Of a stretch of DNA of 64,000 nucleotides, positions 1 through 11,235 are shown one piece after another. A program made the translations under genes and the position numbers. The stretch spans positions 69,497,655-69,561,654 of the forward strand of contig JAKGHH010000005.1 of assembly GCA_022828595.1 (NCBI GenBank). Direction: 5' to 3'. The notes under the pieces are model-generated. The model did no database searches and was not told the origin of the DNA. It saw nothing but the letters and a program-made list of their open reading frames with translations. The DNA is from Nelumbo lutea. Taxonomy: Eukaryota > Streptophyta > Magnoliopsida > Proteales > Nelumbonaceae. How positions within the stretch are numbered: position 1 is the first letter of the stretch; every line of letters starts with the position of its first letter.

Positions 1-430
1 TTACATGAGTTCCCCACCTCAAGTTGGAGGAAGGTGTAAAGATATGTATTGTATTTTTTTTTCCAGTGTAGGTATTGGAGGTTATAGGAGTATATTTGTA
101 ATGTTAGAGGTTATATGGGTAAATTTATAATATTGGGGACCTGCATGTATTTATGGAATAAAGAGGACTTGTGTGTAATTTTGATATAATTTGGTATTTT
201 GCTTATTTAAGCCATTGGTTGTGTGAGATAAGAGTGAGAGAGAGAGTGAAGACATTTTGTTGAGCCTATGGAGAGATCAATCTTGTATCTCTTCTTCTCA
301 TGGTGGATGTTTTCCCTCTCTCCCGTGGATGTAAGCTACCAAGCCGAACCATGTTAAATCTTTATGCTTTCTCTCTTTCTTCTTTCTTCCATTTATTTTT
401 CTTCTTGGTTTACTATTTTCTTTCAAAATC
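1..430 (+). mobile_element. 3' part of a Copia-type LTR (partial, runs off left edge)
   Basis: About 300-360 contains GGATGTAAGCTACC followed by GCCGAACCATGTTAAATC. This closely resembles the conserved GGATGTAGGC...GCCGAACCACGTAAA block near the 3' end of many plant Copia LTRs. It is preceded by GAGAGAGAG-rich sequence and followed by a pyrimidine-rich U5-like stretch, as in those LTRs. The left end lies outside the window and no TG...CA boundary or target duplication could be fixed, so the 430 limit is approximate. It is not clearly the partner of the 3' LTR at 5413-5769: only a short AGATAAGAGT-like block is shared. It may be a solo LTR. Confidence 0.5.
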
Positions 431-1627
431 CTTGACAATAATAATATGCTAGCCTAGGGTAAATGCATTTTGCATAGGGGTGAAGAGGCAAGAGATAATC
501 AGATGAAGCCTATAGGTAATAATTCTTATGATAATCTTAAATAAATTGGACTGATCCTTATATACTATAGTTCCAACATTTATGATAGAATAAAAAGGAG
601 ATTCTATTTGGTGGGATTGTCATACGTATAGAATTTTCCTCTTCAATAATTTGGCTAGGTAGTATATGGGTAGGAAATGAGGATGGATAAGGATTTGTAT
701 AAGAGAATAAATTAGAGAAATGATTTTTGATAACACCTTAAATCACGTGGAAGTTGTTTGTCCTATTTCTATTTAGACCCCACAACCAGGTAATAATGTT
801 CTTGTACCACCAGCTAGAAGCGAAGGAGAAATAAAACCTATGGAGAAGTACGAACAGGCCCAATGCAGATTTCTGATTTCCACTACAGAGTTACAAACAT
901 TCAAAAGGTCAAAAACCCACACTCTATGCATCCATACCTGTCCGTGATTTGGCATCAATTCCGAGATGGTACCTACCACGAATATACTTTGAGCTTATAA
1001 ATTCTGACCCTGGGTTGAACCATCATTCTCCATAAAATCTAATGTTCTTATGTCCTTTTTGTCAACCAATGTCACTTTGAGCGATGCTTCCAATGAAAGT
1101 TCCCCTAATTCCAATAGACAATCCAATTGTGCTAGCAAAAGTCACTCCTCTCCAATATTTGCATTAGTATGAGTAATACTTTGGATTTCCATAACGTGAT
1201 TATTAATAGGTTTGATACTCTCATTTAACATGCCAATGGTGTCTTTGATATTTAAGTGATTTCACTTTCTTAAAATCTTTCTAAATTCCTCTACTTTGTC
1301 AAATAAAAGTAGGGGTATAAATTGAATAAGTTAGTAAGTACTAAACCAAGCCCATAAGTAAACATAGGTCCAAGGTCAAAACCCATGTTTTCCAACTCAA
1401 ACCTTGCCTCAAAGTTAAATCCAACACAACTTAGGATGGGTTTGAGTGGTTTGGTTGGGTGTAAGTGAGTTTAGATTTGAAAGTCTTCACACTACGGGTG
1501 ATCATTTTTACTCTGGCCTAGCCTATAATATATGTATATATTATTATATGCATTATATTTTATATTGTAAGAAATATAAAATATATTTTGTACATATATA
1601 ATATATCATGTCGAAGTCTACTATTCG
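431..1627. other. intergenic, no gene seen
   Basis: AT-rich DNA with no credible reading frame. It includes a short segment (841-972) resembling the PPR gene leader. About 1490-1545 there is an hAT-like end (ACGGGTGATCATTTTTACT...GGCCTAGCC) next to a TA-rich run. The sequence up to 1620 bears no relation to Copia gag, so the element at 1628 is cut at its 5' side. Confidence 0.5.
841..972 (+). repeat. degenerate copy of the PPR gene leader
   Basis: ACAGGCCCAATGCAGATTTC here matches ACAGGTCCAATGCAGATTTC near 11975 (19 of 20). After about 60 unrelated bases, CCGTGATTTGG...TTCCGAG matches CCGTGAATTGG...TTCCGAG just beyond the first match in the 12 kb copy. The blocks are in the same order and orientation, so this looks like an old duplicate of the PPR leader with an internal insertion. 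The matches are short and chance similarity is not excluded. Confidence 0.35.
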
Positions 1628-2150
1628 ATGTTGAAGTCACTATGGCAGGAGTTGGATTTTATGGAAACATTTGCATGGGAAAGCACGAAAGATGCCAAAA
1701 TTTTTAGGAAATTTGTGGAAAGAAACAGGGTGTTTGAGTTTCTTACAAGACTCAATCCTAAGTTTGATATTACAAGACAGGATATCGAGGCTAAGGATGA
1801 TGTGTCACTTGCACAAGCATACTCTATGTTGAGCAGTGAAGAGTGCAGGCGACAGGTACAACTACAGACCCCACCTCCTCCATAATATTTTGCACATGCT
1901 AGAATAAAACCAAAGGGGCTAAATGAGAAAAATGAAATGATATGTGAATACCATAAAAAGCCAAAATATACTAAGGATTATGGTTGGAAGCTTCATCCAG
2001 ATCTTCTTCCTAAGAGGTTTCAGAACAATAACAACTCTAAGAAGGCTGGTAAGTTTAGAAAACCCAAGAATGCAAATGTTGCCATAGTGTCTAAATGTGA
2101 AAAAATCTGTTGTGGAACAATTGGCAACAGTGAAGGCAAAATTTGAGAGA
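1628..2150 (+). pseudogene. Copia gag fragment
   Basis: The open stretch 1628-1885 contains LWQELDFMETFAW and a VFEFLTRLNPKFD-type segment, typical of the middle of Copia gag. An EECRRQVQL tail matches the usual EESRR block. At 1937-2000 a CEYHKKPKYTKDYGWKLH segment is a degenerate CCHC zinc knuckle: the first Cys and a His remain, while the expected second and third Cys have become Tyr. The N-terminal gag half is missing. There is a frame break between the two parts. Confidence 0.8.
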
Positions 2151-2283
2151 TATGAAAAATTTATAAATTGGTTGGAGTCTACTGTTGTATCTTCCTCCTC
2201 AAGCACCCCCTCTACATTCTCTTTTGCCTATTCAGGTATTCGTGCTTTTGCAAATCATTATACAGTCTCAAGTAGTCATAAAA

Positions 2284-2600
2284 TTCTTTAGATTATAGAT
2301 TCCGGTGCATCAGACCATATGACTAGTTTACCCAACCTGTTTTGCTCATACCAGCTCCTCTCAGGTAGAGAGAAGATTTCTCTTGCCGATAGGTCTCTTG
2401 CTCCCATATCTGGCAAGGGGAATATTAAAGCCTCTGATTCACTTGTTTTATCCACTGTCATTTATGTTTCCAAACTTAGCACTAACGTTATATCTGTTAG
2501 TAGTTTAACCAAATCATTGAATTGTAGCATAACTTTCTTTCCTACTTATTGTGTTTTTCAAGACCTGAAGTCTCAGAGGACGATTGGGAGTGGCCATGAA
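2284..2600 (+). pseudogene. Copia aspartic protease remnant
   Basis: IIDSGASDHMT at about 2292-2325 is the retroviral-type aspartic protease active site (D-S/T-G) as written in plant Copia elements. It is followed by the usual glycine- and serine-rich segment and a NVISVSSLTKSLNC block. A TAG stop at 2290-2292 directly precedes the motif where the family has Trp. Confidence 0.85.
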
Positions 2601-3430
2601 TGTCATTTCAGATTTGGTCATTTGTCTTTTTTAGCTTTGAGTCATTTATTTCCATAAATGTTTAAGAGAATATCCCTATCGAGTCTTCATTGTGAGTCGT
2701 GAACTCGTTAAACATTGTAGGCAATATTTTTTAGTGAGTAATAAAAGATCTATTTCTCATTTCCATATTATGCACTCTGATGTGTGGGGGCCATATCATT
2801 TACCTACTATGGGGGCCTACAAATATTTCATTATTTTCATTGATGATTTCTCTCGTTACGCATGGATTTACCTTCTAAAATCCTAGGATGAAGTACCAAA
2901 TATTGTACAAAAGTTTCATGAACTTATTCTTACCCAGTTTAACACTTTGATCAAAATATTATGATCTGATAATGCATAGAAGAGTCTTTCCTCCTACTTT
3001 GATACCTTTAGAGTTATCCATTAGAGTTTTTGTTCCTACACTCCTCAACAAAATGGAGTGGCGGAAAGGAAAAAAAAGACAAGTGGTTGAGGTTGCGATG
3101 AGCCTTTTTTTTGCTTCCAATGTTCCTATTAAATTTTGGGGTGATGTTGTTCTTACAGCTACATACTTGATAAACCGAATGCCTTCTCAGATTTTGGGGT
3201 TTAAAACTCCCTTTAACTTGCTTTTTCCAAATGAAGATCTATTTTTTCTTCCTCTCCGAGTGTTTGGATGCACTTGCTATGTCCATCTTCATAGTCATCA
3301 AAGTCATAAGTTTGAGCCTAAAGCACACAAATGTGTCTTTTTGGGATATGCCTCAACACAGAAAGGGGTACTGTTGTTTTGATCCAATTCGTGGCACTCG
3401 CTTTGTTTCTAGAGATGTCACATTTGCAGA
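2600..3430 (+). pseudogene. Copia integrase remnant
   Basis: HFRFGHLSF is the GAG-pre-integrase region. HSDVWGP...YKYFIIFIDDFSRYAWIY carries the first catalytic Asp of the rve core. The later NGVAERKKR and ATYLINRMPSQ blocks are standard Copia integrase motifs. The expected second catalytic Asp appears as SDNA near 2965. Stops at about 2884-2886, 2961 and 3012 and at least one frame change break it. The segment VFGCTCYVHL...KCVFLGYAS marks the integrase C-terminal part. Confidence 0.85.
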
Positions 3431-3900
3431 GTTAGTTCTTTTTTTGGTACTTCTCTTGAGGGGGAGCATTCAAATGAGTAGTTTACATTGTCACCATCTA
3501 TTCCTCTTCCAATTCCCTTTGAATCTTCCATAGAGTCTACTCCAATTGAGTCATCTATCCCTGCTCCCTCTCCTCCTACTACTCATCCCCCTTCTTTTTT
3601 TTTCCATCCTATTATCCAAAGGTTGTACCAGAGACATAAAAGTTGTTTCCATGCCTTCAGATGTGCCTCTTGCTCATTCCATCACTACTGAGATAACAGG
3701 TCAGCCCTCTTCTATCACTTCGGATACCTTCCCTGATTTTGATCTCCCTATTGCCCTTCGCAAAGGCAAATGGAAATGCATAAATCATTGTATTTCCATA
3801 CACCTGTCCTACAACCTCCTTTCCCCTTCCTACTATTCCTTCATTGCCTCTGTTTCCACACATGTAACTCCCCAATCTGTCCCATATGCCTTGTCCAAAC
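3431..3900 (+). other. Copia linker between integrase and reverse transcriptase
   Basis: Low-complexity sequence rich in Ser and Pro codons, as is usual between the Copia integrase and reverse transcriptase domains. No conserved motif and no continuous frame. The short open frames here in several phases are a consequence of pyrimidine richness. Confidence 0.6.
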
Positions 3901-4700
3901 CAGGATGAAGAGATGCTATGATGACTGAACTAGATGCTTTGCATTGGAACAATACCTGAAAATTTGTGGATTTGCCTGAGGGAAATGAATCAGTTAGTTG
4001 TAAGTGGGTGTTCACTATTAAGTATCATTCTGATGGTACTATTGATAGATATAAGGCCCATTTGGTTGTTAAAGGATATATTCAGATGTATGGTATTGAC
4101 TACATAGAAACTTTTGCCCCAATAGCCAAGATGGTTTCAGTTCGGGTTTTGCTATCTTTAGCTACTACTTTTGACTGGCCTCTTCATTAGTTTGATGTAA
4201 AAAATGTATATTTTAAATGGAGACCTAAATGAAGAAGTTTATATGTCTTTACCTCCAGAGGTGTATGGGAAGGAGATGCAAGGAAATGTATGTAAACTAA
4301 AGAAGTCTCTTTATGGCCTTAAGCAGTCTCCTAGAGCCTGGTTTGACAGATTTCAAGCTACTCTTGTTGCTTTTGGATACACACAGACTCGGTTGGATCA
4401 TACTTTGTTTGTTAAGAGGACAGATTCCTTAGTGACCATCCTGATTGTCTATGTTGATGATATTGTGGTTACAGGAAATGATACTTAGGAAGTTGTTCAT
4501 CTCAAGAGTTTTCTTAACACTGAGTTTGAAATTAAAGACTTGGGAGAACTCTGATATTTCTTGGGAATTGAAGTTGCCAGATCTAAGGATAGTATATTCA
4601 TTTCTCAACAGAAGTTTGTTCTTGATCTCCTTGTAGAGACCGAAAAACTAGGGGTTCGACCTTCTTCTACTCCTATTGATCTAAACCATAAGTTGTTAGC
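3900..4700 (+). pseudogene. Copia reverse transcriptase remnant
   Basis: RVT_2-type domain. SCKWVFTIKYHSDGTIDRYK...LVVKGY, YIETFAPIAKM, KLKKSLYGLKQSPRAWF and the catalytic YVDDIV are all recognisable, the last at about 4450-4467. A TAG at 4188-4190 replaces the Gln of the family's QFDVKNA-type motif. A frame change follows at about 4215. Another TAG at 4486-4488 and a TGA near 4551 end the later parts. The catalytic Asp pair is intact, but the frame is not. Confidence 0.9.
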
Positions 4701-5450
4701 AACTGAAGGTGAATAGTTGCCTGATAAGGGGGTGTTCCAGAGACTGGTTGGGAAGTTATTTTACCTTTGCAAAACTCGGCCAAGTATCTCCTATGCAGTT
4801 AGTTTAATTAGCTAGTTTATGCATTCTCCCAAAGATACACATTTAACAACTATTGAGAGAGTTCTGTGTTATCTAAAAGGGACTCTAGGGAAAGGCATAT
4901 TGTTTTCTAAACATGGACACATGAAGTTGGAAACATACACTGATGCTAACTAGGCCAGATGTATTAATGATAAGAGGTCTACTTCAGGTTACTGTGTTAT
5001 GGTAGCAAGGAACATTGTATCGTGGAAGAGTAAGAAACAGTCTGTAGTGGCAAGATCTTCAGTTGAAGCGGAATACAGGGCAATGGCACATGGAGTTTCT
5101 AAACTTCTGTGGTTGAAATTACTTTTAGATGAATTGGGTATAGACTGTAAGAAGCCAATGATGTTATATTGTGACAATCAAGCTGCTATCAACATTGCAC
5201 ACAATTATGTTCAACATGACAAAACTAAACACTTTGAGGTTGATAGGCATTTTATACGAGAGAGAGTTGCCTCAGGAGAAGTCTACGTACCATTTGTTGC
5301 TTTTGAAGAACAATTGGTTGTTGTTTTGACAAAAGGTGTTCCTAAAGGAAAAGTAGTTCATTATATAAGCAAGCTGGGCATGATGGATATCTATGCTCAG
5401 CTTGAGGGGGAGTGTAGAGAGACTGGGCCGATTGGGCCGAATGGGCCCTA
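4700..5450 (+). pseudogene. Copia RNase H remnant
   Basis: ETYTDAN followed by TAG (4951-4953, expected Trp) and KRSTSGYCV are the first RNase H motifs. The last 150 codons (4999-5451) are open and carry SSVEAEYRAMA, LYCDNQAAINIA and KTKHFEVDRHFIRE, the usual acidic and His positions of Copia RNase H. The frame runs across the polypurine tract into the LTR before a stop, as is common. Confidence 0.9.
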
Positions 5451-5769
5451 GCCCATTGTTGTCTTTCTTATTAGTTCTTTCATGTTATGTTTTCTTATTG
5501 AGTCTTTTCTTTATGAGCCTTTAGCTCTTTTTATGTTTTTCTAAATTTAGTGCTGATGTGAACGCCTACATAAGGGCCTCCTTGTAATTTATGTAACTTA
5601 AGTATGTTTTATATAAGATAAGAGTATGGGAAAGAGGAGACATTCGAACTCCTCATTTCTTTCTCCTTTCTTCTCCAACCTTCCTCCTTCTTGTTGTCTC
5701 CTTCTTTTTCTCTGATTTCTTTTACTTTATTCTGAAATATTCTATTGATTTTATTAGTTTTGAATCACA
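5413..5769 (+). mobile_element. 3' LTR of the Copia element
   Basis: The purine tract GAGGGGGAG (5404-5412) immediately precedes TGTAGAGAG, the expected LTR start. A pyrimidine-rich U5-like segment ends near GAATCACA at about 5769. TATATAAGATAAGAG near 5611 could be the promoter and R region. The right end is uncertain by tens of bases because no 5' LTR is available for comparison. Confidence 0.6.
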
Positions 5770-6673
5770 TCTAGGGGGACCCATGGCATGTGGGGCACTT
5801 GTAGGGCGCACTTGGTGAGGAGTCCATCCAAACTCTTGCCATGTCAGCATGCCTTTCCTTTCTGTGCTAATATTTATCTATTTTGTGATTTTTTAATCTT
5901 TTATTTTTAAAATTGACAAATAACTCAATTAGTCAATAAACTTTAAGACCTTAATTAAGACTTTCATCTCTCCTCATTAACTCACCATTAATTCCCTTCT
6001 CTCTCTCATTAATTCCTTTAATTATCTCTTGTCATTAATCATTCCATTAACTATCTCTCCTCTAATAACTCACTCCACTAATTATCTCTCCTTTCAATTA
6101 CTCCATTCAATTGTTTAAAATTCATACTCCTTTTCCTTTTTTATTTTTATTTTATACTCTAATCTAATAAACTAAAAGCAAGTTGCTTAGGGGAGATCAT
6201 TTCACTTTGATTTAGGCCTGGGCTCGTATCAAACCCACAAATTTCAAGGCCAAGCTTGGGCCTAATGCTTCAAGGCCACCGTGGGCCCAGCCTAGATCAT
6301 AAACAAATAACAACTTAAAAATTAGTTAATAAAATTATCATAAATAGTTAAATCACCTAAAAATAAAGAGAGATAGAGAGGATTCTAAGACATAGGTGCC
6401 ACCCCTTCTATCATTAACCTATTTTAGCATATTTCTATAGGCCTCTTCCATTATTAGCCTATTGTATTCCAACGAAAGAATTTTACTTTCATACAAATTA
6501 TCTTTATTTGTTTCATATTTAATTTCTATTTAATTGGTTAATTGTTAGAAAATTATAAATTGAAATATATAACTAAAATTAATAAAATTTACTTAAGTTT
6601 ATAAAAATATTAAATTTTAACATTTTTTATCTAACAACTAAAAATTAAAATACATTTGAATTATATTTAAAAA
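5770..6673. other. intergenic, low complexity
   Basis: No gene seen. 5960-6130 is a degenerate tract of CATTAATT and ATCTCTC units. 6205-6300 resembles the GGCCTGGGC-rich ends of plant hAT-type non-autonomous elements. The rest is AT-rich. Confidence 0.5.
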
Positions 6674-7589
6674 TAACTAATATTAATAGGATAACAAAAA
6701 TTAATAAGAAAAATAAAAAATTTATTAAAAGTATTAAAACAAAGCATTTGCATCCCATATAGAAATGAACTAAAATAATAAAACTAATAATAACATAATT
6801 AGAAATGTTATAAAACTCTTACTTAGAGATGACTATAACTTAGTCCAACCTAGCTAGAGTTATAAATTTCCAAGGTTAAGCAACTATTTTTTTTCTAAGT
6901 TAGGTCTAGTTTGAATCTGCACCAACCTAGCTAGAGTTACAAATTTCCAAGGTTAAGCAACTATTTTTTTCTAAGTTAGGTCTAGTTTGAATCTGCACCA
7001 AGCTCACACATAATACAGGTAATAGGATTATAAATGGATTGGACTAAGATCAGGTTAAATTGCATCCACATTTGATTATGAAATATCTAGATGTGCATCC
7101 ACATTCAATTGTTATGTTGGACCTTGGATTGTATTCATATTTAATCCAAACCATTTTATTATGTTAAAAATGACCAAAAATAGAAAATAATTATTTTGAA
7201 AGTATATATGTATAATAAATGTATATAAATATAAAATATTAAATTTATCAATTATAAACTTTATATATTTATACATAATAACTATATGTATACATAAAAT
7301 AATATTTTTATTAGACATGGATTTTAATTGGGTCGGATGGGATTAAATCCATATCCGATTTGATTATCAATAATGCAAATTCTAACATCCAAATCTGGGT
7401 TAATTAGATTTGGAGTTGAATCTCGTATCGTACTTTCAGAGTCCATGGACAACCTTAGCAGACAAGGCCCAAGCTAAGAAACCCCTAAGCTCAACCTAAA
7501 AGTTATATACATATATATGTTAAATATTATTATACAATATTTAGATAAAATTATATATATATAGAACTTTTTGAATTCTAATTAAAAAA
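6674..7589 (+). repeat. tandem block, copy 1 (long)
   Basis: Starts with TAACTAATATTAATAGGATA and runs through a fixed succession of segments (AAAGCATTTGCATCCCATAT, CTTAGTCCAACC, CATCCACATTTGATTATG, GAGTCCATGGACAACC) that recurs in the same order at 7764-8560. The period to the short middle copy is 916 bp. No coding capacity; the AT-rich open frames inside are chance. Confidence 0.85.
6846..6999 (+). repeat. two 77-bp tandem units inside copy 1
   Basis: CAACCTAGCTAGAGTTA starts at 6846 and again at 6923. The 77-bp units differ by only a few bases and one T in the T-run. The corresponding place in copy 3 (about 7936) has a single unit, so this duplication arose after the larger one or was lost from copy 3. 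Confidence 0.9.
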
Positions 7590-7763
7590 TAACTAATATT
7601 AATAGGATAACAAAAATTAATAAGAAAAAGTAAAAAAATTATTAAAAGTATTAAAACAAAGCATTTGCATCCCATATAGAAATGAACTAAAAGATTAAAA
7701 CTGATAATAACATAATTAGAATATATATATATAAATAGAACTTTTTGAATTCTAATTAAAAAA
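7590..7763 (+). repeat. tandem block, copy 2 (truncated, 174 bp)
   Basis: Only the first ~130 bp of the block are present (through ATAACATAATTAGA), followed by a TA-rich run and the AGAACTTTTTGAATTC spacer that also precedes it at about 7562. Nearly identical to the start of copy 3, so it is probably the youngest duplication. Confidence 0.85.
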
Positions 7764-8560
7764 TAACTAATATTAATAGGATAACAAAAATTAATAAGAA
7801 AAAGTAAAAAAATTATTAAAAGTATTAAAACAAAGCATTTGCATCCCATATAGAAATGAACTAAAAGAATAAAACTGATAATAACATAATTAGAAATGTT
7901 ATAAAACTCTTACTTAGAGATGACTATAACTTAGTCCAACCTAACTAGACTTACAAATTTCCAAGGTTAAGCAACTATTTTTTTATAAGTTAGGTCTAGT
8001 TTGAATCCGCACCAAGCTCACACATAATACAGGTAATAGGATTATAAATGGGTTGGACTAAGATCAGGTTAAATTGCATCCACGTTTGATTATGAAATAT
8101 CTAGATGTGCGTCCACATTCAATTGTTATGTTGGACCTTGGATTGTATTCAGATTTAATCCAAACCATTTTATTATGTTAAAAATGACCAAAAATATAAA
8201 ATAATTATTTTGAAAGTATATATGTATAATAAATGTATATGAATATAAAATATAATTATACATAATAGCTATATATATACATAAAATAATATTTTTATTA
8301 GACGTGGATTTTAATTGGATCGGATGGGGTTAAATCCATATCTGATTTGATTATTAACAATGCAAATTCTAACATCCAAATCTGGGTTGATTAGATTCGG
8401 AGTTGAATCTGGTATCATACTTCCAGAGTCCATGGACAACCTTAGTGGGCAAGGCCCAAGCTAAGAAACCCCTAAGCTCAACCTAAATGTTATATACATA
8501 TATATGTTAAATATTATTATATAATATTTAGATAAAAAAATTATATATATTAATATATAA
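7764..8560 (+). repeat. tandem block, copy 3 (long)
   Basis: Collinear with copy 1 from TAACTAATATTAATAGG through GAGTCCATGGACAACCTTAG to TTAAATATTATTATA. It differs by scattered substitutions and lacks the second 77-bp unit. The ends of the unit carry no obvious inverted repeats, so the nature of the original sequence is unknown. Confidence 0.85.
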
Positions 8561-10190
8561 ATAAAACATTTTATATACTTTTTTATAATAGAAATTTTAA
8601 TTGTAAAAAATATAATTAACATGGGCAAGTGTGTCCTTGTCAAGGTTCAAAGTATCAGAAATGCAAGGTGTATCGATAAGACAAATTTAAGAGATGTATC
8701 GGGATATGCTTTGGATACATATGGATATGGATGAAAAATCAAGATACACATAAATATGGTAAAAAATTCAAATAAGTCTTAAAAAATATATTACTAACTA
8801 TATTTACATATTTTATATGATTGTAAATAGGTCATTTAAATGTAAAAAAACATAATTTAATGGTTTATATAAAGTGTGACATATCGGGACACAATTAGTA
8901 ACCACTAAAAAATGATGGAATAATTAAAATGTAAAAAAACAAAATAAAATAAAATGTGAATGCCAATTTTCAAAAATCAATATAATTAATCTTAATATTT
9001 ATTAGTATATAAATTTTAATAATTAATTCTAGCATTTATTAATAAAAACTTGTCACTCATTAAGAAAAGTGAAAATTTACTTAAAATTGAAAATACATAT
9101 AATCATAGCAAATAAATATGTGTGGCTCATTGGAAAACTTGTGGTTGTTAAAATCAAGTGACCAAGGTTCAAATCTTGTTATATCTAAAATTTGAAGATT
9201 TTACACTAACAAAACAAAATTAATGAGAGAATTTGAAGTAGGCGCTAAAATTCAAATTTAAATTTAAATTTTCCTTGTAGTAATTGGCTAATTAATGAAA
9301 GAGAATTTTGACTTAAATAAACGACATTAATGAGAGATTCGGTATTAAATACAAAAAGAAACCTTGTTGGAACAATATGAACCGATATGTTGCTATATTT
9401 TGAACCTTAGTCCCTGTCCTATTAATACATTATAAAAATCTGGCTTGAGATATTTTATTTTTTTGGTTAATTGGGATACATGATGGGGGTAGCCCATCCC
9501 CCATAGCTCCTTTGGCTTCAATATCTAAAAACAGTTAAACAAAAAACCCAAAAAATGTATGCACGGGTTGTATTTGATTTGGTTCCATACAATTACGAAT
9601 GTCATATTGCTCTTAGGGGTGCAACTTGGGTGGGTTGAGGGTCAATCCAAGCCATTCCAAAGGCTTAAACCTCAAGCTCAGGCTTAGATTAATTCAATTA
9701 TGATTACAACCTAATTTTATATATTTACTAATATTTAAGTATTTTAAATATTTATGTAATATTTATAAAAGATTTGTAACATTAAATTATTAATAAATTA
9801 AAATAAATAAAATAGAACAATAATAGATAATATGAAAAAATAATTATTTTATTAAGTAATTAGTAGTAATTTACTATTTTTGTTAAAAATTATTAACATA
9901 ATTATCCAAACTGCTAAACTACTAAATTATTTATGTGACAAATTACTAAAATAAAGATTAATTATTTTAAATAACATTGCATTCCTTATGATAGTTATCA
10001 GTTTCAATTGTTTCACTTTCTTTTGACAAATCTTATGCATTGCACAGGTCCCCATTAATAATATAGATATTAGTTATAGATAAAGGGTTATTTGGAGGTA
10101 TCTAAAAGCTATGTCCTCATATCCTAGAAGCCTGAAGATGAGATGTTTTAGACATTAACAACAAAGTGAGGGGAAGTTTCAAATAAGATC
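8561..10190. other. AT-rich intergenic DNA
   Basis: No gene seen. 9600-9720 has GGGGTGCAACTTGGGTGGGTTG, an hAT-like end motif without a partner. Most of the rest is A/T-rich with many homopolymer runs. Confidence 0.5.
9117..9190 (+). mobile_element. possible tRNA-derived SINE head
   Basis: TGGCTCATTGG (about 9122) fits an RNA polymerase III A box and GGTTCAAATC (about 9168) fits a B box, roughly 45 bp apart as in tRNA-related SINEs. No acceptor-stem pairing or 3' tail could be established. It is a weak call resting on two short motifs. Confidence 0.35.
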
Positions 10191-11235
10191 TATTTGAGAG
10201 ACTTTAGTGCTGATTTATGCCTAGAATGTGCTGCTTTTAAGAAACTATGTACCAAAAATAGCTTCATGGAAAGTTTATTTTTCAGCATAAGCACACGTTT
10301 GGCTTTCCATGTTTTTCACCAAATATGGCTTGAAGCCTTTTTTTTTTGGAGGCTTGTATGCTTCAGGCTTTCTCTGCGGAGACCACCTTAGAAGTAGCAA
10401 ATAATTTCTTATAAGGTTTTGTTTGGTTTGGTAGATTTGTTTCTCTCTTGTTTTTCTTAAAAACTATCTTATAATTTAACTAATTGATTAACTATACCCT
10501 ATTGTTTAATTATTGTCTTATGCTAACCTATTGTTTCAAACAATTACCATGATCATTAAATCATAACAAAAGGGATGGGAATATCCATTTTGCCCTTAAA
10601 TCCTTCACTCTCCCTATCCTTGCCGGGGAATTGTTCGTCTCTTCAACCCTTCGACACAACAATAGAGCGGTAGCGCGAAAACACTTTGACAACAGTGATT
10701 GATACTCGGCCATAGCGGCCCTAATCGATTTCTCTTTCATATCTTCGGTGATTACTCACTATTTTGGGTTTTTTTTTTCCTTGTCCTCTCATACCTATCT
10801 TGGTTCTCAAACTTGATAGCTTCTTTAAAGCATCCATCTCACCTCCTCCCACAATCACTTGTTATGACCACCGTTCAGCCATCCAACATTTCTGAGAAAA
10901 CTCCCCATCATCGATTCTCTACTGATTTTCAAAGGTAAATAGCTATCGGCTAGGGTGGTGATGGGAAGGAGGGGGTAGATAGCGAAGATTCTAAAACAGG
11001 GCTATTTGAACTCGTCAACGGTGTTTGATAGCGAAAATTCCGGTGAGCTCATCTGATAGCGTAGCACGGTAGCAGCTACTCGAGGTCGTCACCGACCCAC
11101 ACGGGTCCTGTCCTGTCGTCTCCGATCAACATCAACCTCATCTGGTAAGGCAAGTGGGCTCCGAAGCTCCTCGTCGAAGACTTCCTCCTCTCCATCTCTA
11201 CCAACCATCAGGATACCTCCTCCTCATCTGTCTCC
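10191..11235. other. intergenic, with an unassigned GC-richer patch
   Basis: 10191-10620 has no recognisable gene. 10620-11230 is distinctly richer in G and C than its surroundings and contains serine- and proline-codon-rich stretches, as coding remnants often do. No domain could be identified in any frame. It abuts the hAT-like element on its right. Confidence 0.4.

Larger units (their letters stand above)
1628..5769 (+). mobile_element. decayed Copia LTR retrotransposon, 5' truncated
   Basis: The domain order is gag, zinc-knuckle region, protease, GAG-pre-integrase, integrase, reverse transcriptase, RNase H, polypurine tract and 3' LTR, which is the Copia (not Gypsy) order. The gag starts abruptly in its middle and no 5' LTR or primer-binding site precedes it. 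Every domain is interrupted by stops or frame changes, so the element is inactive. Several stops sit where the family has Gln or Trp, as expected for C-to-T decay. The element lies in intergenic DNA about 6.4 kb upstream of the PPR gene. Confidence 0.9.

Noticed and set aside
1..5769. pairing the left-edge LTR with the 3' LTR as one complete Copia element
   Set aside because: The two share only a short block and the gag is truncated with unrelated AT-rich DNA in front of it.
7541..8643. Ile/Leu-rich minus-strand open frames resembling membrane proteins
   Set aside because: They are translations of AT-rich repeated DNA and recur with the tandem blocks, with no start context or conserved motif.
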